DNA of 64,000 nt from NCBI RefSeq assembly GCF_022479115.1, contig NZ_CP092497.1, forward strand, positions 8,556,001 to 8,620,000, read 5' to 3'. The notes beneath the pieces are model-generated. The model had not been told where the DNA came from and made no database searches. It was given only the letters and a program-made list of their open reading frames with translations. Below, piece by piece: positions 56,282 to 64,000 of the stretch. The first letter of the stretch is position 1, and the number at the start of each line of letters is the position of its first letter. This DNA is from Amycolatopsis sp. EV170708-02-1. GTDB taxonomy: Bacteria; Actinomycetota; Actinomycetes; Mycobacteriales; Pseudonocardiaceae. Both the position numbers and the translations under genes were made by a program.

Positions 56282-56526
56282 AGGACTCCCTGCGGCTTTG
56301 GGCGGTTCTCGGACTTCGATCACGGGGTCCTGATGACCTTGAGCGCAAAATTGATCCACCGAGTGTGCGCGTACCTGCACTCATTGGAAGCATCGCGCGG
56401 CTGCCCTTGAGATGTTACCGCTCATTAGGGGTAGTCGAGTCAGCGCTTACATGCTATTAACCCGCTGCTCGCAGAGGGGATGCACGTCTCACTCGAATGG
56501 GCGGAAACCGTCCACGAAATGGGAAT

Positions 56527-56551
56527 GGCCCGCCCAGAACCTGGGCGGGCC
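56527..56551 (-). terminator. Terminator hairpin after the bS22 gene
   Basis: GGCCCGCCCAG, AAC loop and CTGGGCGGGCC form a perfect 11-bp GC-rich stem 16 bases beyond the stop codon of the bS22 gene on the minus strand; the following minus-strand bases are ATTCCCATTT. Confidence 0.75.
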
Positions 56552-56567
56552 ACTCACCGGCTGTGTC

Positions 56568-56669
56568 TTACTTGCCGGCCTTCCTACGCTGAACGCGCGT
56601 CCGGCGCAGCAACTTGCGGTGCTTCTTCTTCGACATGCGCTTACGGCGCTTCTTGATCACAGAGCCCAT
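56568..56669 (-). CDS. Small ribosomal protein bS22 / AURKAIP1-COX24 domain protein
   Basis: 33 residues, extremely basic: begins [20 protein letters not shown] and ends RVQRRKAGK. This is the tiny actinobacterial ribosomal protein bS22 that binds the 30S subunit near the decoding region. An AAGGAG ribosome-binding site lies 8 bases before the ATG and a terminator follows. In mycobacteria it is Rv0500B, in the same position between proC/HTH and galE2 genes. Confidence 0.93.
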   Translation of the reverse strand: MGSVIKKRRKRMSKKKHRKLLRRTRVQRRKAGK

Positions 56670-56746
56670 CGTGAGCGCTCCTTCCTTCGTCGTCGGTCAC
56701 GCTGCCCGGCGCAGCGTCCAACGGGTGGAGCGCACAGGCACGAGCG

Positions 56747-56776
56747 GTCTTCCAGGGTACTCGCGCCCCGGAAGAC
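56747..56776 (-). terminator. Possible terminator after the HTH gene
   Basis: GTCTTCC and GGAAGAC form 7-bp arms, extended by partial GG/CC pairing, about 40 bases beyond the stop at 56815 on the minus strand and upstream of the bS22 gene. Confidence 0.45.
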
Positions 56777-56814
56777 GCCCTCGGGCGGGCACGTTGTGCT
56801 CCGCGGACCGAGCC

Positions 56815-57030
56815 TCAGCCCACGTCGAAGTACGCGCCCTGCAGATACTCGTGTACGGCCTTTTCGGGCACTCTGAACGACTTCCCGACGCGTACCGCGG
56901 GCAGCTCGCCCGAGTGAACGAGGCGGTAGACGGTCATCTTGGAGACCCGCATCAGCGTGGCCACCTCGGCGACCGTCAGGAACTGGACCTGGCCCACTGA
57001 AGGCAGGTCATCCTTCTTGTTCGGCGGCAT
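56815..57030 (-). CDS. Excisionase-type helix-turn-helix DNA-binding protein
   Basis: 71 residues with one MerR/excisionase-like winged helix: FLTVAEVATLMRVSKMTVYR followed by LVHSGELPAVRVGKSFRVPE. It is related in fold to BldC, but not the same protein. It matches Rv0500A by position and type (recalled). No phage genes are nearby, so it is a host regulator, not a prophage excisionase. Target unknown. Confidence 0.88.
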   Translation of the reverse strand: MPPNKKDDLPSVGQVQFLTVAEVATLMRVSKMTVYRLVHSGELPAVRVGKSFRVPEKAVHEYLQGAYFDVG

Positions 57031-57170
57031 GATTCACCGTGTCCTTCGACACGTGTCGCGCCACGAGGCTTCCCCACCTGTGGTATCGACACGCACGTGC
57101 TCTCCTGAGAGTAGCGGGACACGTGTGGCTAAAGCGACGCGAGTCACCGGGATGGGCCCGTATCCGGGGG

Positions 57171-57249
57171 CTGAAGGACGCTTTCACCGCGTCTTATGCA
57201 CTGAAAGCGTCCTTCACCGCGTGTTATGCGGGGAAAGTCCCCTTCAGCC
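57171..57249. repeat. Dispersed inverted repeat, family A copy 4
   Basis: TGAAGGACGCTTTCA (57172-57186) and TGAAAGCGTCCTTCA (57202-57216) are perfect 15-bp inverted copies, followed by a GGGGAAAGTCCCCTTCAG unit that contains the proC stop codon. The last codons of proC therefore lie at the element's edge. Confidence 0.85.
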
Positions 57250-58053
57250 CTCGTGGGCGCGGCCCAGCTCGGTCGAGCGGTCCTTCGCGGCCTCGATGGC
57301 GGCCAGCAGCGCCGCGCGGACGCCGTGCTTCTCCAGCTCGCGGATGGCGTTGATGGTCGTCCCGGCGGGCGAGGTGACGGCTTCGCGCAGCAGCACCGGG
57401 TGTTCGTCGGACTCGGCGAGCATCTTCGCCGCCCCGACCGCCGACTGGATGATCAGCTGCCCGGCGAGCGCCCGCGGCAGGCCGAGCAGGATCCCGGCGT
57501 CGATCATGGCCTCGACCAGGTAGAAGAAGTACGCCGGACCGGAGCCGGAAAGCGCCGTGACGGCGTCCTGCTGCGATTCGGGCACCTCGACGACCTGCCC
57601 GACGTGCGAAAGCAGGTCCTTCACCACCGCGATGTGCTCGGCGGTCGCGTGCGCGCCCGCGGAGACCGCGCTCATCGCCTCTCCGACGAGCATCGGGGTG
57701 TTCGGCATGACCCGCACCACCGGGACGCCGTCGGCCAGCCTGCGCTCGTACAGGGCGGTCGGCAGGCCCGCGCACAGCGAGACCACCAGCGACCCCTTGC
57801 CGAGCAGCGGCGCGAGCTCGTCCAGTACCGGCTCGATGTCCTGCGGTTTGACCGCGACGACCAGCACGTCGGCCCGGCGGGCGGCATCGGCGACGCTGAC
57901 GCCGTGCACGCCGTAGCGCTCGGTCAGCTCGGCCGCGCGCGCCGGATACCGCTCGGTGAACAGGAGGTCGTCCGGGCTGTGCCCGCCGTGCAGCAGGCCC
58001 GAGAGCAGGGCCTCCCCGATCTTCCCGGCACCCAGAACCGCGATCACGCTCAT
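57244..58053 (-). CDS. proC: Pyrroline-5-carboxylate reductase
   Basis: NAD(P)H-dependent last step of proline synthesis, 269 residues. The N-terminal Rossmann motif is VIAVLGAGKIGEALLSGLLH. The conserved PNTPMLVGEAMSAVSAGAHA lies near residue 115. The C-terminal dimer domain with ALSGSGPAYFFYLVEAMIDA carries the family signature and active-site residues. The stop codon is embedded in repeat family A copy 4. Counterpart of Rv0500. Confidence 0.95.
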   Translation of the reverse strand: MSVIAVLGAGKIGEALLSGLLHGGHSPDDLLFTERYPARAAELTERYGVHGVSVADAARRADVLVVAVKPQDIEPVLDELAPLLGKGSLVVSLCAGLPTALYERRLADGVPVVRVMPNTPMLVGEAMSAVSAGAHATAEHIAVVKDLLSHVGQVVEVPESQQDAVTALSGSGPAYFFYLVEAMIDAGILLGLPRALAGQLIIQSAVGAAKMLAESDEHPVLLREAVTSPAGTTINAIRELEKHGVRAALLAAIEAAKDRSTELGRAHEG

Positions 58054-58077
58054 GCGCTTCAGCGTGCCAAACGGCCG

Positions 58078-58908
58078 TCAGGCTCCAGGCGCCGGGGCAA
58101 GCGCCAGCTGCCGCGCCTGGCAGACCAGCCTGCCCTGCGAATCGACCACGAGGGCGTCCGAGTCGAACCAGGCCTCGTGCACCGACTGGCTCTGGACGAT
58201 CACGCGCAGCCAGCCCGGCGCCGGCCGGGTGCGCAGCAACGCGGTCAGCTGCACGGTGGGCGCCCAGCCGACCCGGCCGAGGTTGTAGACCACCGGCGGG
58301 TTCACGTCACTCGCGAGCAGGGCGAAGTACGGGTCCGCGAGACCGTGCCGGGGCCGGACCCACAGCCGCATCCTCGGCGGGTCGCCGATCCGGCCGTGCA
58401 GGTAGCCGACGCTCGCCGGGTCGAGCCGGACCTCGCAGCCCTTCGCGAGGTTGAACAGGCCTTCGGAGGTCTCGCCGGTCACGGGCACCGCGCCGGGCGG
58501 CGGCTCCGCGGCCATCGCCGGGACGTCGGTCCACTCCGGCCGCCGCATCGGCAGGCGTCCGGTGGTCACCCTGGCCTCGACGCAGCTGCGGCCCCGCTGC
58601 TCCAGCAGGACCCCGACGACCGAGGCGCGCCTGCCGACCTTCCGGACGTCCATGCGCAGCAGCACCGGCCCCACCGCCGGCGGGTGCAGGAACTCCGCGC
58701 TGATCGCGAGCGGCTCGGACGGCGGCTCGCCGCGTTCGTGGAGGAACGTGAGGGCGGCGCGTGCCATCAGGGCCATCAGGAAGCCGCCGTGGGGGTGTCC
58801 ACCGATCGACCATTCGGTACGGAGTACCGCCGTGAACGTGCCGTCACCCAGTGATCTCGTCGCGCATGCCTCGTCGAAGGAGGTGCTCGTTTCGTCGGTC
58901 GCGCTCAC
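58078..58908 (-). CDS. Thioesterase family protein (TesB-like double hotdog)
   Basis: 276 residues with two hotdog domains. The first has WSIGGHPHGGFLMALMARAA near residue 32 and SAEFLHPPAVGPVLLRMDVR. The second contains VYNLGRVGWAPTVQLTALLR and VHEAWFDSDALVVDSQGRLV, where the conserved Asp and Gln suit acyl-CoA thioesterases. It probably hydrolyses acyl-CoA thioesters, substrate unknown. Its GTG start overlaps the stop of a 23-residue ORF as GTGA. Lies 24 bases upstream of proC on the same strand. Counterpart of Rv0499. Confidence 0.8.
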   Translation of the reverse strand: MSATDETSTSFDEACATRSLGDGTFTAVLRTEWSIGGHPHGGFLMALMARAALTFLHERGEPPSEPLAISAEFLHPPAVGPVLLRMDVRKVGRRASVVGVLLEQRGRSCVEARVTTGRLPMRRPEWTDVPAMAAEPPPGAVPVTGETSEGLFNLAKGCEVRLDPASVGYLHGRIGDPPRMRLWVRPRHGLADPYFALLASDVNPPVVYNLGRVGWAPTVQLTALLRTRPAPGWLRVIVQSQSVHEAWFDSDALVVDSQGRLVCQARQLALAPAPGA

Positions 58909-58976
58909 CGAGCACTGACCCAGGCCACGAGCCGATCCATCGGGGTGCGGGAGATCAACAAGCGCAGCTGGTTCAC
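58905..58976 (-). CDS. 23-residue ORF coupled to the thioesterase gene
   Basis: Product VNQLRLLISRTPMDRLVAWV plus SAR. The GTG start lies exactly 7 bases after TAAAGT (58989-58984), the spacing of a leaderless mRNA. The TGA stop overlaps the thioesterase start as GTGA. It may be a leader peptide through which thioesterase translation is coupled, or a longer N-terminal segment of an unrecognised gene. No homologue is known to me. Confidence 0.4.
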   Translation of the reverse strand: MNQLRLLISRTPMDRLVAWVSAR

Positions 58977-59049
58977 GGTCGGAACTTTACGTGTACCAGC
59001 GCCTCGAGCGCAGGGAGGAATGAATCTCCGCACCTGGAGACGATCTTTG

Positions 59050-59847
59050 TCACTGACCGAGGTGGAGCCTCGCGAACAAGAGTGACTCCGCAAGGTCCCG
59101 CGACCGCCGCGCCGCGCTCGGCGACCGGCGGGTGTTGATCTCCAGCACGACCTGTCCGGAGAAATCGCTGCTCACGAGCTTTTCGAGCAGTTCGGCGCAG
59201 GGTTCGATGCCGCGTCCGGGCACCAGGTGCTCGTCCTTCGGGAGTCCGGTGCCGTCCGCCAGATGGACGTGCGCGAGCCCGGAACCCATCCGATCGGCGA
59301 GCGCGAGGGCGTCCATCCCGGCTGCCGCTGTATGGGACAGGTCGAGCGTGTAGTGGCGAAACCCTACGTCCGTAGGGTCGATCGACGGCCGGAACGCCGA
59401 CACCCGCGACGTCCGCGAGCCACCGGGCGGGCGGACCTTGAACATGTTCTCGACCGCGATCTCGATGCCACTGGCGTCTTCGAGTTCGTCGACGAGGTCT
59501 CCGAACGCGTCGCCGTAGCGGCGCTGCCACCGGAACGGCGGATGCACGACGACCGTGCGCGCGCCGAGCTCCTGCGCGGCTTCGACCGACATCCGCAGGC
59601 GCACCACGGGATCCGGCGACCACACGCGCTGGGTGATCAGCAGCGAGGGCGAGTGGATCGACAGCACCGGCACCCCGGTGCGCCGCGACCAACGGCGCAG
59701 CGCGGAGACGTCCTGGCTGACCGGGTCGGCCCAGACCATCACCTCGACACCGTCGTAGCCGAGGTCGGCGGCCAGTTCGAACGCCGCACCCGCCCGCAAC
59801 GGCCAGACGGACGCCGTCGAAAGGCCTACCGGAACCTGCTGGACCAT
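59050..59847 (-). CDS. Sugar phosphate isomerase/epimerase-like TIM-barrel protein
   Basis: 265 residues, AP-endonuclease-2/xylose-isomerase-like fold. The metal-site strands are AADLGYDGVEVMVWADPVSQ, TVVVHPPFRWQRRYGDAFGD, IEIAVENMFKVRPPG (Glu ligand), YTLDLSHTAAAGMDALALAD and LAHVHLADGTGLPKDEHLVP, with the last Glu in QVVLEINTR. Substrate unknown. It matches Rv0498 in order. It is followed downstream by the thioesterase on the same strand after about 75 bases. Confidence 0.82.
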   Translation of the reverse strand: MVQQVPVGLSTASVWPLRAGAAFELAADLGYDGVEVMVWADPVSQDVSALRRWSRRTGVPVLSIHSPSLLITQRVWSPDPVVRLRMSVEAAQELGARTVVVHPPFRWQRRYGDAFGDLVDELEDASGIEIAVENMFKVRPPGGSRTSRVSAFRPSIDPTDVGFRHYTLDLSHTAAAGMDALALADRMGSGLAHVHLADGTGLPKDEHLVPGRGIEPCAELLEKLVSSDFSGQVVLEINTRRSPSAARRSRDLAESLLFARLHLGQ

Positions 59848-59869
59848 TCCGGCATTCTTCCCGAGGCCG

Positions 59870-61392
59870 CTAACGGGCGACCAGCAGGAGTGCGGCCGGT
59901 GAGACCGTCACCACCAGTCCGACCAGCACCGCGAGCACCAGGGTCTGCAGATCCTCCGCCTTGCGGATCTTCCGGACGATCCACACCAGCGCGACGATCA
60001 CCAGCAACGCGGCGACCAGCGCGGCGGCGGGAAGGTTCACCCACAGCCAGTTGAAGCCCAGCCACACCGCGGCACCGCCGACCACGCCGAGGGCGAGCTG
60101 ACCGGCCAGCGCCAGCCACTGCTTGCCCGGCGAGACCTTCTCCGCGGGCGCCGCGGGCTCGTCGACGACGTCCTCGGCCTGGTCGTCGTAGTCGTCCTCG
60201 TACTCGTCGGCGCGGTAGCCGTAGTCGTCACGCTCGAAGTCCGGGCCGCCGTCGGGGTACGCCGGGTCGGCGAACTCGCGTTCGTACTCGTCCAGGTTGT
60301 CCTGGCGGTCACGGTCGTCGAGGGAATGCGGCGGCACGAACGGCATCGGCGCCGGGTGGCCCATGGTCGGCGGGCCCGCGTCGAACGGGTCCGGCTCGGG
60401 CTCGGGGTCCGGCTCGACGGGCGCGACCGGGGGCGGCACCGGCGGGATCCCGCCGATCTCGGTGTCCTCGGACTGCACCTTCTGCCTGCGCTTGCGCCAG
60501 CCGGCGAGCCCGGCGGGCGGTGCCGCCGGCTCGACGGGCGCCTCGGGTTCGGGCGCGGTCTCGTCGCCGACCGCGGCGAACTGCTCGGTGCTCGGCTCGG
60601 CCTTCGGCTGCGGCGGACGGGCGGCCGGACGGCGGCGCCGCGCCGGCTGGGCGGGCGGCGTCGCGAACGCGCCACTGGCCATCGGGCCCGGCTGGTCCTG
60701 GACGTCTTCCGCCGGGGCGTCGAGGCCGCCGTCGAGTCTCGCCGAGAGGCCGGAGGACGGGGGCCCGGCAGGCGGCTCGGGACGGCGGCGGACCGGCGGC
60801 ACCGCGCCACGGGTCTCCTCCGGTCCCGACGGCCGCGGACGGCCGCGCGGGGGCAGCCCCTCGGAGTCCGGGGACGCTGCTGGTAGCCGGACTGCTCCTG
60901 CGGCGGCGTCGGCCGCACGAACTGACCCGACTGCTGCGGCGGACGCTGCTGGTAACCGCTCTGCTCCTGCGGCGGCGTCGGCCGCACGAACTGTCCGGAT
61001 TGCTGCGGCGGACGCTGCTGATAGCCGCTCTGCTCCTGCGGCGGGCGCACCGGCGGCGTCTGCCGGGTCGGGGCGTTCGGCGGCACCGGCAGCGGCCCGG
61101 AGTCCTGCTGCGGCTGCGGGAGCGGACGCGCGCCGGAATCCTGCTGGGGGCGCGAGCGGCGCGGCGGACGGTTGGCGGGCGGCGGGGTGTCGCCGGACAC
61201 CCTGTCGATGATCGCCTGCGGCGCGGTGTCGCTCACCGACGGCGCGCGCCGTCCGCGAGTGGGCTCGGGAGCCTCGTCGTCGTCGGCCGCGCGGCGTCGC
61301 CTGCGGCGCCCGCCTTCTGGCTGGGCTCCGTGCTGCGCGAGCAGCTCCGCCACGGTCTTCTGTGGCTGGCCGCTCTCTGTCTCGTCCGTCAT
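59870..61392 (-). pseudogene. Proline-rich membrane protein, single-base frameshift
   Basis: The N-terminal half is disordered and rich in Pro, Gln and Arg, with a 23-residue tandem repeat (unit starts PPQEQSGYQQRP). The C-terminal part is acidic (EYEDDYDDQAEDVVDE) and ends in three to four transmembrane helices (LALAGQLALGVVGGAAVWLG, ALVAALLVIVALVWIV, LVLAVLVGLVVTVSPAALLL). The two halves are in different frames. Restoring one base at the four-G run 60870-60873 joins them into one 507-residue protein. Position and type match Rv0497. Either a real frameshift or a consensus error in a repetitive GC-rich stretch. Confidence 0.75.
60870..61035 (-). repeat. 69-bp tandem repeat inside the proline-rich protein gene
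   Basis: Just over two copies of a 69-bp unit encode the 23-residue motif beginning PPQEQSGYQQRPPQQSGQFV. Codon differences between copies show they are not identical at DNA level. The frameshift lies at the 3' edge of the array. Confidence 0.75.
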
Positions 61393-61497
61393 ACCGTGCT
61401 GTCCAATGCGCGCTCCAGCCGTTGTGAACCGGCACGCGACGGGGCATCGGCGGCGTCGCGCGCGCTATCCACCGTCATCCGCATTTCCGTCACCTCT

Positions 61498-62487
61498 TCA
61501 CCGTGCCCGTTCTCCGTCGACTAAGTCCAGTCGGGCGCTGCCGCCCACAGTCTCGTCCGCACCGTTCGAATGGTCCAGCCGTCGAAGGATGACACCTTCT
61601 CGCAGCGCCCACGGACAGATCTCCAGTTCTTCCAGGGAAAGCGCCCGCATGGTGGCTTGTGCGACGAGCGCGCCGGCCACCAGCTGATGCGACCTGCTCG
61701 CGCTGACCCCCTCGAGTTGGGCCAGGTCATGGGCGGTCATCCGGGAGATGAACGCGATGAGCTGGCGCAACGCGGTGTCGGTCAGGGTACGGCGCACATG
61801 CGGCCCGCTCGCCGACGGCGCCGCTCCGGTCAGCCGGGCGAGTGACCGGAACGTCTTCGAGGTCGCCACGACACGATCGGGTTCACCCAATTTGGCGACC
61901 TTCTTCGCGAGCGGGGCGAGTTGTTCTTCGAGCCACACCGAAGTCGCGATGAGCTCCGAACGCGACGGCGGATCGTGCTGGAACCGCGTCCGCGTGGTCC
62001 GGCCCGCGCCCAGCGGCAGCGATTCGGCCAGGTCCGGTTCCTCGTCGCGGCCCATCGCGATCTCGAGCGAGCCGCCGCCGATGTCGAGCACCAGCAGCTT
62101 GCCCGCCGACCAGCCGAACCAGCGGCGCACGGCGAGGAAGGTGAGCCGGGACTCGTCGATCCCGGAAAGCACCTGGAGTTCGACTCCGGTCTGCTCCTGG
62201 ACCTTCGCCAGCACCTTCGGGGCGTTCTTGGCTTCGCGGACCGCGGAGGTGGCGAACGCCATGACCTCTTCGCAGCCGAGCCGGGCCGCGGCCGCCTTCG
62301 CCGATTCGACCGCGCGTACGAGGCTGTCCGCGCCCGCGCGGCTCAGGTCGCCGTTGCGGGTGATCTGCTCGGCGAGGCGGAGGACGGCCTTTTCGGAATG
62401 CATCGGGGTCGGGTGGGCGCCACGGTGGGCGTCGACCACGAGCAGGTGGACGGTGTTGGAACCGACGTCGAGTACCCCTAGGCGCAC
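61498..62487 (-). CDS. ppx: Ppx/GppA phosphatase family (exopolyphosphatase-like)
   Basis: 329 residues, actin-like ATPase fold. The phosphate-1 motif is RLGVLDVGSNTVHLLVVDAH at the N-terminus, the phosphate-2 motif LLVLDIGGGSLEIAMGRDEE near residue 145. This is the short two-domain type, as in mycobacterial Ppx1 (Rv0496, recalled), acting on short-chain polyphosphate or pppGpp-related substrates. Starts 143 bases beyond the regX3 stop region, with family A repeat copy 5 between. Confidence 0.9.
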   Translation of the reverse strand: MRLGVLDVGSNTVHLLVVDAHRGAHPTPMHSEKAVLRLAEQITRNGDLSRAGADSLVRAVESAKAAAARLGCEEVMAFATSAVREAKNAPKVLAKVQEQTGVELQVLSGIDESRLTFLAVRRWFGWSAGKLLVLDIGGGSLEIAMGRDEEPDLAESLPLGAGRTTRTRFQHDPPSRSELIATSVWLEEQLAPLAKKVAKLGEPDRVVATSKTFRSLARLTGAAPSASGPHVRRTLTDTALRQLIAFISRMTAHDLAQLEGVSASRSHQLVAGALVAQATMRALSLEELEICPWALREGVILRRLDHSNGADETVGGSARLDLVDGERAR

Positions 62488-62560
62488 GAGCGTCTACGGT
62501 ACCCGCCCCCACGTCAGGTCACGAAACCGTAACCGTGATCTGTATCGCAGGAGGCCGGGG

Positions 62561-62628
62561 GCTGAAGGACGCTTTCCCCGCATGCGATGCGACGAAAGCG
62601 TCCTTCACCGCTCCATCCATGCCCTTCA
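62561..62628. repeat. Dispersed inverted repeat, family A copy 5
   Basis: GAAGGACGCTTTC (62564-62576) and GAAAGCGTCCTTC (62594-62606) are perfect 13-bp inverted copies, with a partial CCCTTCAGC unit reaching to the stop codon of regX3 at 62631. Same placement rule as the other copies. Confidence 0.8.
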
Positions 62629-62630
62629 GC

Positions 62631-63320
62631 TCACGTCTCGAACTTGTAGCCCAGGCCCCGGACGGTGACCAGGTGCCGGGGCGAGCCCGGGTCCGGCTCG
62701 ATCTTCGACCGCAGCCGCTTCACGTGGACGTCGAGCGTCTTGGTGTCGCCGACGTAGTCCGCGCCCCACACCCGGTCGATCAGCTGCCCGCGGGTGAGCA
62801 CGCGGCCCACGTTGCGCAGCAGGTACTCGAGCAGGTCGAACTCCTTGAGCGGCAAGGACACCTCCTGGCCGTCGACGGTCACCACATGCCGCTCGACGTC
62901 CATCCGCACCGGCCCGGCGGTGAGCACGAGCGGGGCCAGGTCGCCTTCCGAGCCCGGCTCGCCGCCGCGGCGCAGCACCGCCCGCACCCGCGCGATGAGC
63001 TCACGGGCCGAATACGGCTTGGTGACGTAGTCGTCGGCGCCCAGTTCCAGCCCGACGACCTTGTCGATCTCGCTGTCACGCGCGGTCACCATGATCACCG
63101 GTACCGCGGACCGCTGCCTCAGCTGCTTGCAGACGTCGGTGCCGCTCATACCGGGGAGCATGAGGTCGAGCAGGACGATGTCGGCGCCGTTGCGGTCGAA
63201 CTCCTCGAGCGCCTGCTGCCCCGTCACGGCGACGGCGGCGGTGAAGCCCTCTTTGCGGAGCAAGAACGCGAGCGGGTCGGCGAACGACTCTTCGTCCTCG
63301 ACGATGAGAACCCTCGTCAC
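62631..63320 (-). CDS. regX3: OmpR-family response regulator RegX3
   Basis: 229 residues. The receiver domain starts [20 protein letters not shown] with the phospho-acceptor Asp at about residue 52 ([14 protein letters not shown]) and the conserved Lys in [13 protein letters not shown]. The winged-helix output domain ends [20 protein letters not shown] and [14 protein letters not shown]. Controls the phosphate-starvation response with SenX3. The GTG at 63320 follows GGAGGA and overlaps the senX3 stop by 4 bases. Counterpart of Rv0491. Confidence 0.94.
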   Translation of the reverse strand: MTRVLIVEDEESFADPLAFLLRKEGFTAAVAVTGQQALEEFDRNGADIVLLDLMLPGMSGTDVCKQLRQRSAVPVIMVTARDSEIDKVVGLELGADDYVTKPYSARELIARVRAVLRRGGEPGSEGDLAPLVLTAGPVRMDVERHVVTVDGQEVSLPLKEFDLLEYLLRNVGRVLTRGQLIDRVWGADYVGDTKTLDVHVKRLRSKIEPDPGSPRHLVTVRGLGYKFET

Positions 63321-64000
63321 AGGTTTCCTCCATGGTCGGGGCTTTCTTGCCCTGTTGCCACGAGACGGGGTGTCCGCTCGGGGGTCTTCTCCGGCCGGGA
63401 CACCGGCGGAGCCTGTTTCACGGGCGCGGCCGGTTCGGCGGGGATGTGCGCGGGGATGCGCAGGGTGAACGTCGACCCGGTGCCGGGACGGCTCCACAGG
63501 CCGACCGAACCGCCGTGGTTGGCGGCCACGTGCTTGACGATCGCCAGCCCCAGCCCGGTGCCGCCGGTCGCCCGCGACCGCGCCTTGTCCGCGCGGTAGA
63601 ACCGCTCGAAGACGCGCTGCTGCTCGTCCTCGGCGATCCCGATACCGCGGTCGGTCACCGCGATCTCGACCTTGCCGTCGACCAGGCGCCTGCTGATCGA
63701 CACCGGGCTGCCCGCCGGCGAGTACGCGACGGCGTTCTCCAGCAGGTTCGAAAGCGCGGTGACCATCAGCGTCCGGTCGCCCTCGATGAGCAGCCCGCTG
63801 GCCGCGTCGGTGGTGATGGTGATCTCGGCGGATTCCGCCGAAAGCGTCGTCCGGCCGAGTGCCTCGCGGACCACGGCGTCGACCTCGACGACGTTCAGGT
63901 CGGGCAGCCGCTCGGCGCCCTGCAGCCGGGACAGCGCGATCAATTCGGTGACCAGCTGGCCCAGCCGGGTCGATTCGCGGAGGATCTTGCCGCCGAAGCG
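63317..64000 (-). CDS. senX3: Sensor histidine kinase SenX3, C-terminal part
   Basis: The window ends inside this gene. Visible are the end of the dimerisation helix ([15 protein letters not shown]) and the catalytic ATPase domain: N box [21 protein letters not shown]1 [18 protein letters not shown] and G2 [21 protein letters not shown] Pro-rich tail follows. The phospho-accepting His and the sensor domain lie beyond the window. Coupled by a 4-base overlap to regX3. Confidence 0.93.
   Translation of the reverse strand, partial: RFGGKILRESTRLGQLVTELIALSRLQGAERLPDLNVVEVDAVVREALGRTTLSAESAEITITTDAASGLLIEGDRTLMVTALSNLLENAVAYSPAGSPVSISRRLVDGKVEIAVTDRGIGIAEDEQQRVFERFYRADKARSRATGGTGLGLAIVKHVAANHGGSVGLWSRPGTGSTFTLRIPAHIPAEPAAPVKQAPPVSRPEKTPERTPRLVATGQESPDHGGNL

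Noticed and set aside
56815..57030. Prophage excisionase and attachment site
   Set aside because: No integrase or phage genes nearby, and the gene has a conserved chromosomal position in mycobacteria.

Overview
The window is GC-rich DNA that reads as a chromosomal core region of a filamentous actinomycete, most likely Pseudonocardiaceae and close to Amycolatopsis. This is inferred from base composition, gene content (BldC, BldN-type sigma factor, SARP regulator, SenX3-RegX3, bS22) and gene order; no database search was possible. Read right to left, the men, haem, cytochrome c and proC/ppx/regX3 genes follow, as recalled, the order of Mycobacterium tuberculosis Rv0490-Rv0561c. The nuo operon replaces what follows there. 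No rRNA, tRNA, CRISPR array, transposase or phage gene was seen.

Layout. 1-12942: nuoA to nuoL plus the first codons of nuoM (minus strand), proton-pumping NADH:quinone oxidoreductase, with two tandem Rex operators downstream of a promoter at 13145-13174. 13443-18566: geranylgeranyl-reductase-family enzyme, menG, a SARP regulator and two GT4 glycosyltransferases, the second frameshifted. 18678-23507: inositol-phosphatase-like enzyme, membrane protein, secreted M1 peptidase, menD. 23565-27301 (plus strand): menB, a secreted SH3-like protein, menE, a 52-residue secreted peptide, menA. 27673-31632: cysteine desulfhydrase-like enzyme, Lrp regulator, bldC, MinD-like ATPase. 31712-37778: ccsB, resB, ccdA, a thioredoxin-like lipoprotein, a phosphatase and hemL. 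37900-42536: tspO, small membrane proteins, hemB, an NRAMP-like transporter. 42664-47348: rex-hemA-hemC-hemD. 47527-54034: sulfite-oxidase-like enzyme, glutaredoxin-like protein, acyl-CoA ligase, BldN-type sigma factor with likely anti-sigma partner, SerB-like phosphatase. 54144-64000: acyltransferase, epimerase, bS22, HTH protein, proC, thioesterase, TIM-barrel protein, proline-rich membrane protein, ppx, regX3 and partial senX3.

Function. The genes supply most of an aerobic respiratory chain: complex I, menaquinone synthesis and ring methylation, tetrapyrrole synthesis and System II cytochrome c maturation. Rex, which senses NADH/NAD+, is encoded here; its operator occurs at both the nuo promoter and its own promoter, which also drives hemACD.

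Unusual features. Four genes each carry one apparent -1 frameshift at or near a short G/C run, and each regains a family-typical C-terminus when one base is restored, so consensus error is likelier than four pseudogenes. Two dispersed repeat families follow position rules: family A follows stop codons of minus-strand genes, and family B lies between convergent genes. Other candidates are a SARP-type direct repeat before the SARP gene, two tiny ORFs overlapping the next start by GTGA, an inverted repeat covering a Shine-Dalgarno sequence, and an NRAMP relative without the usual metal ligands. No wholly new multi-gene system was recognised.
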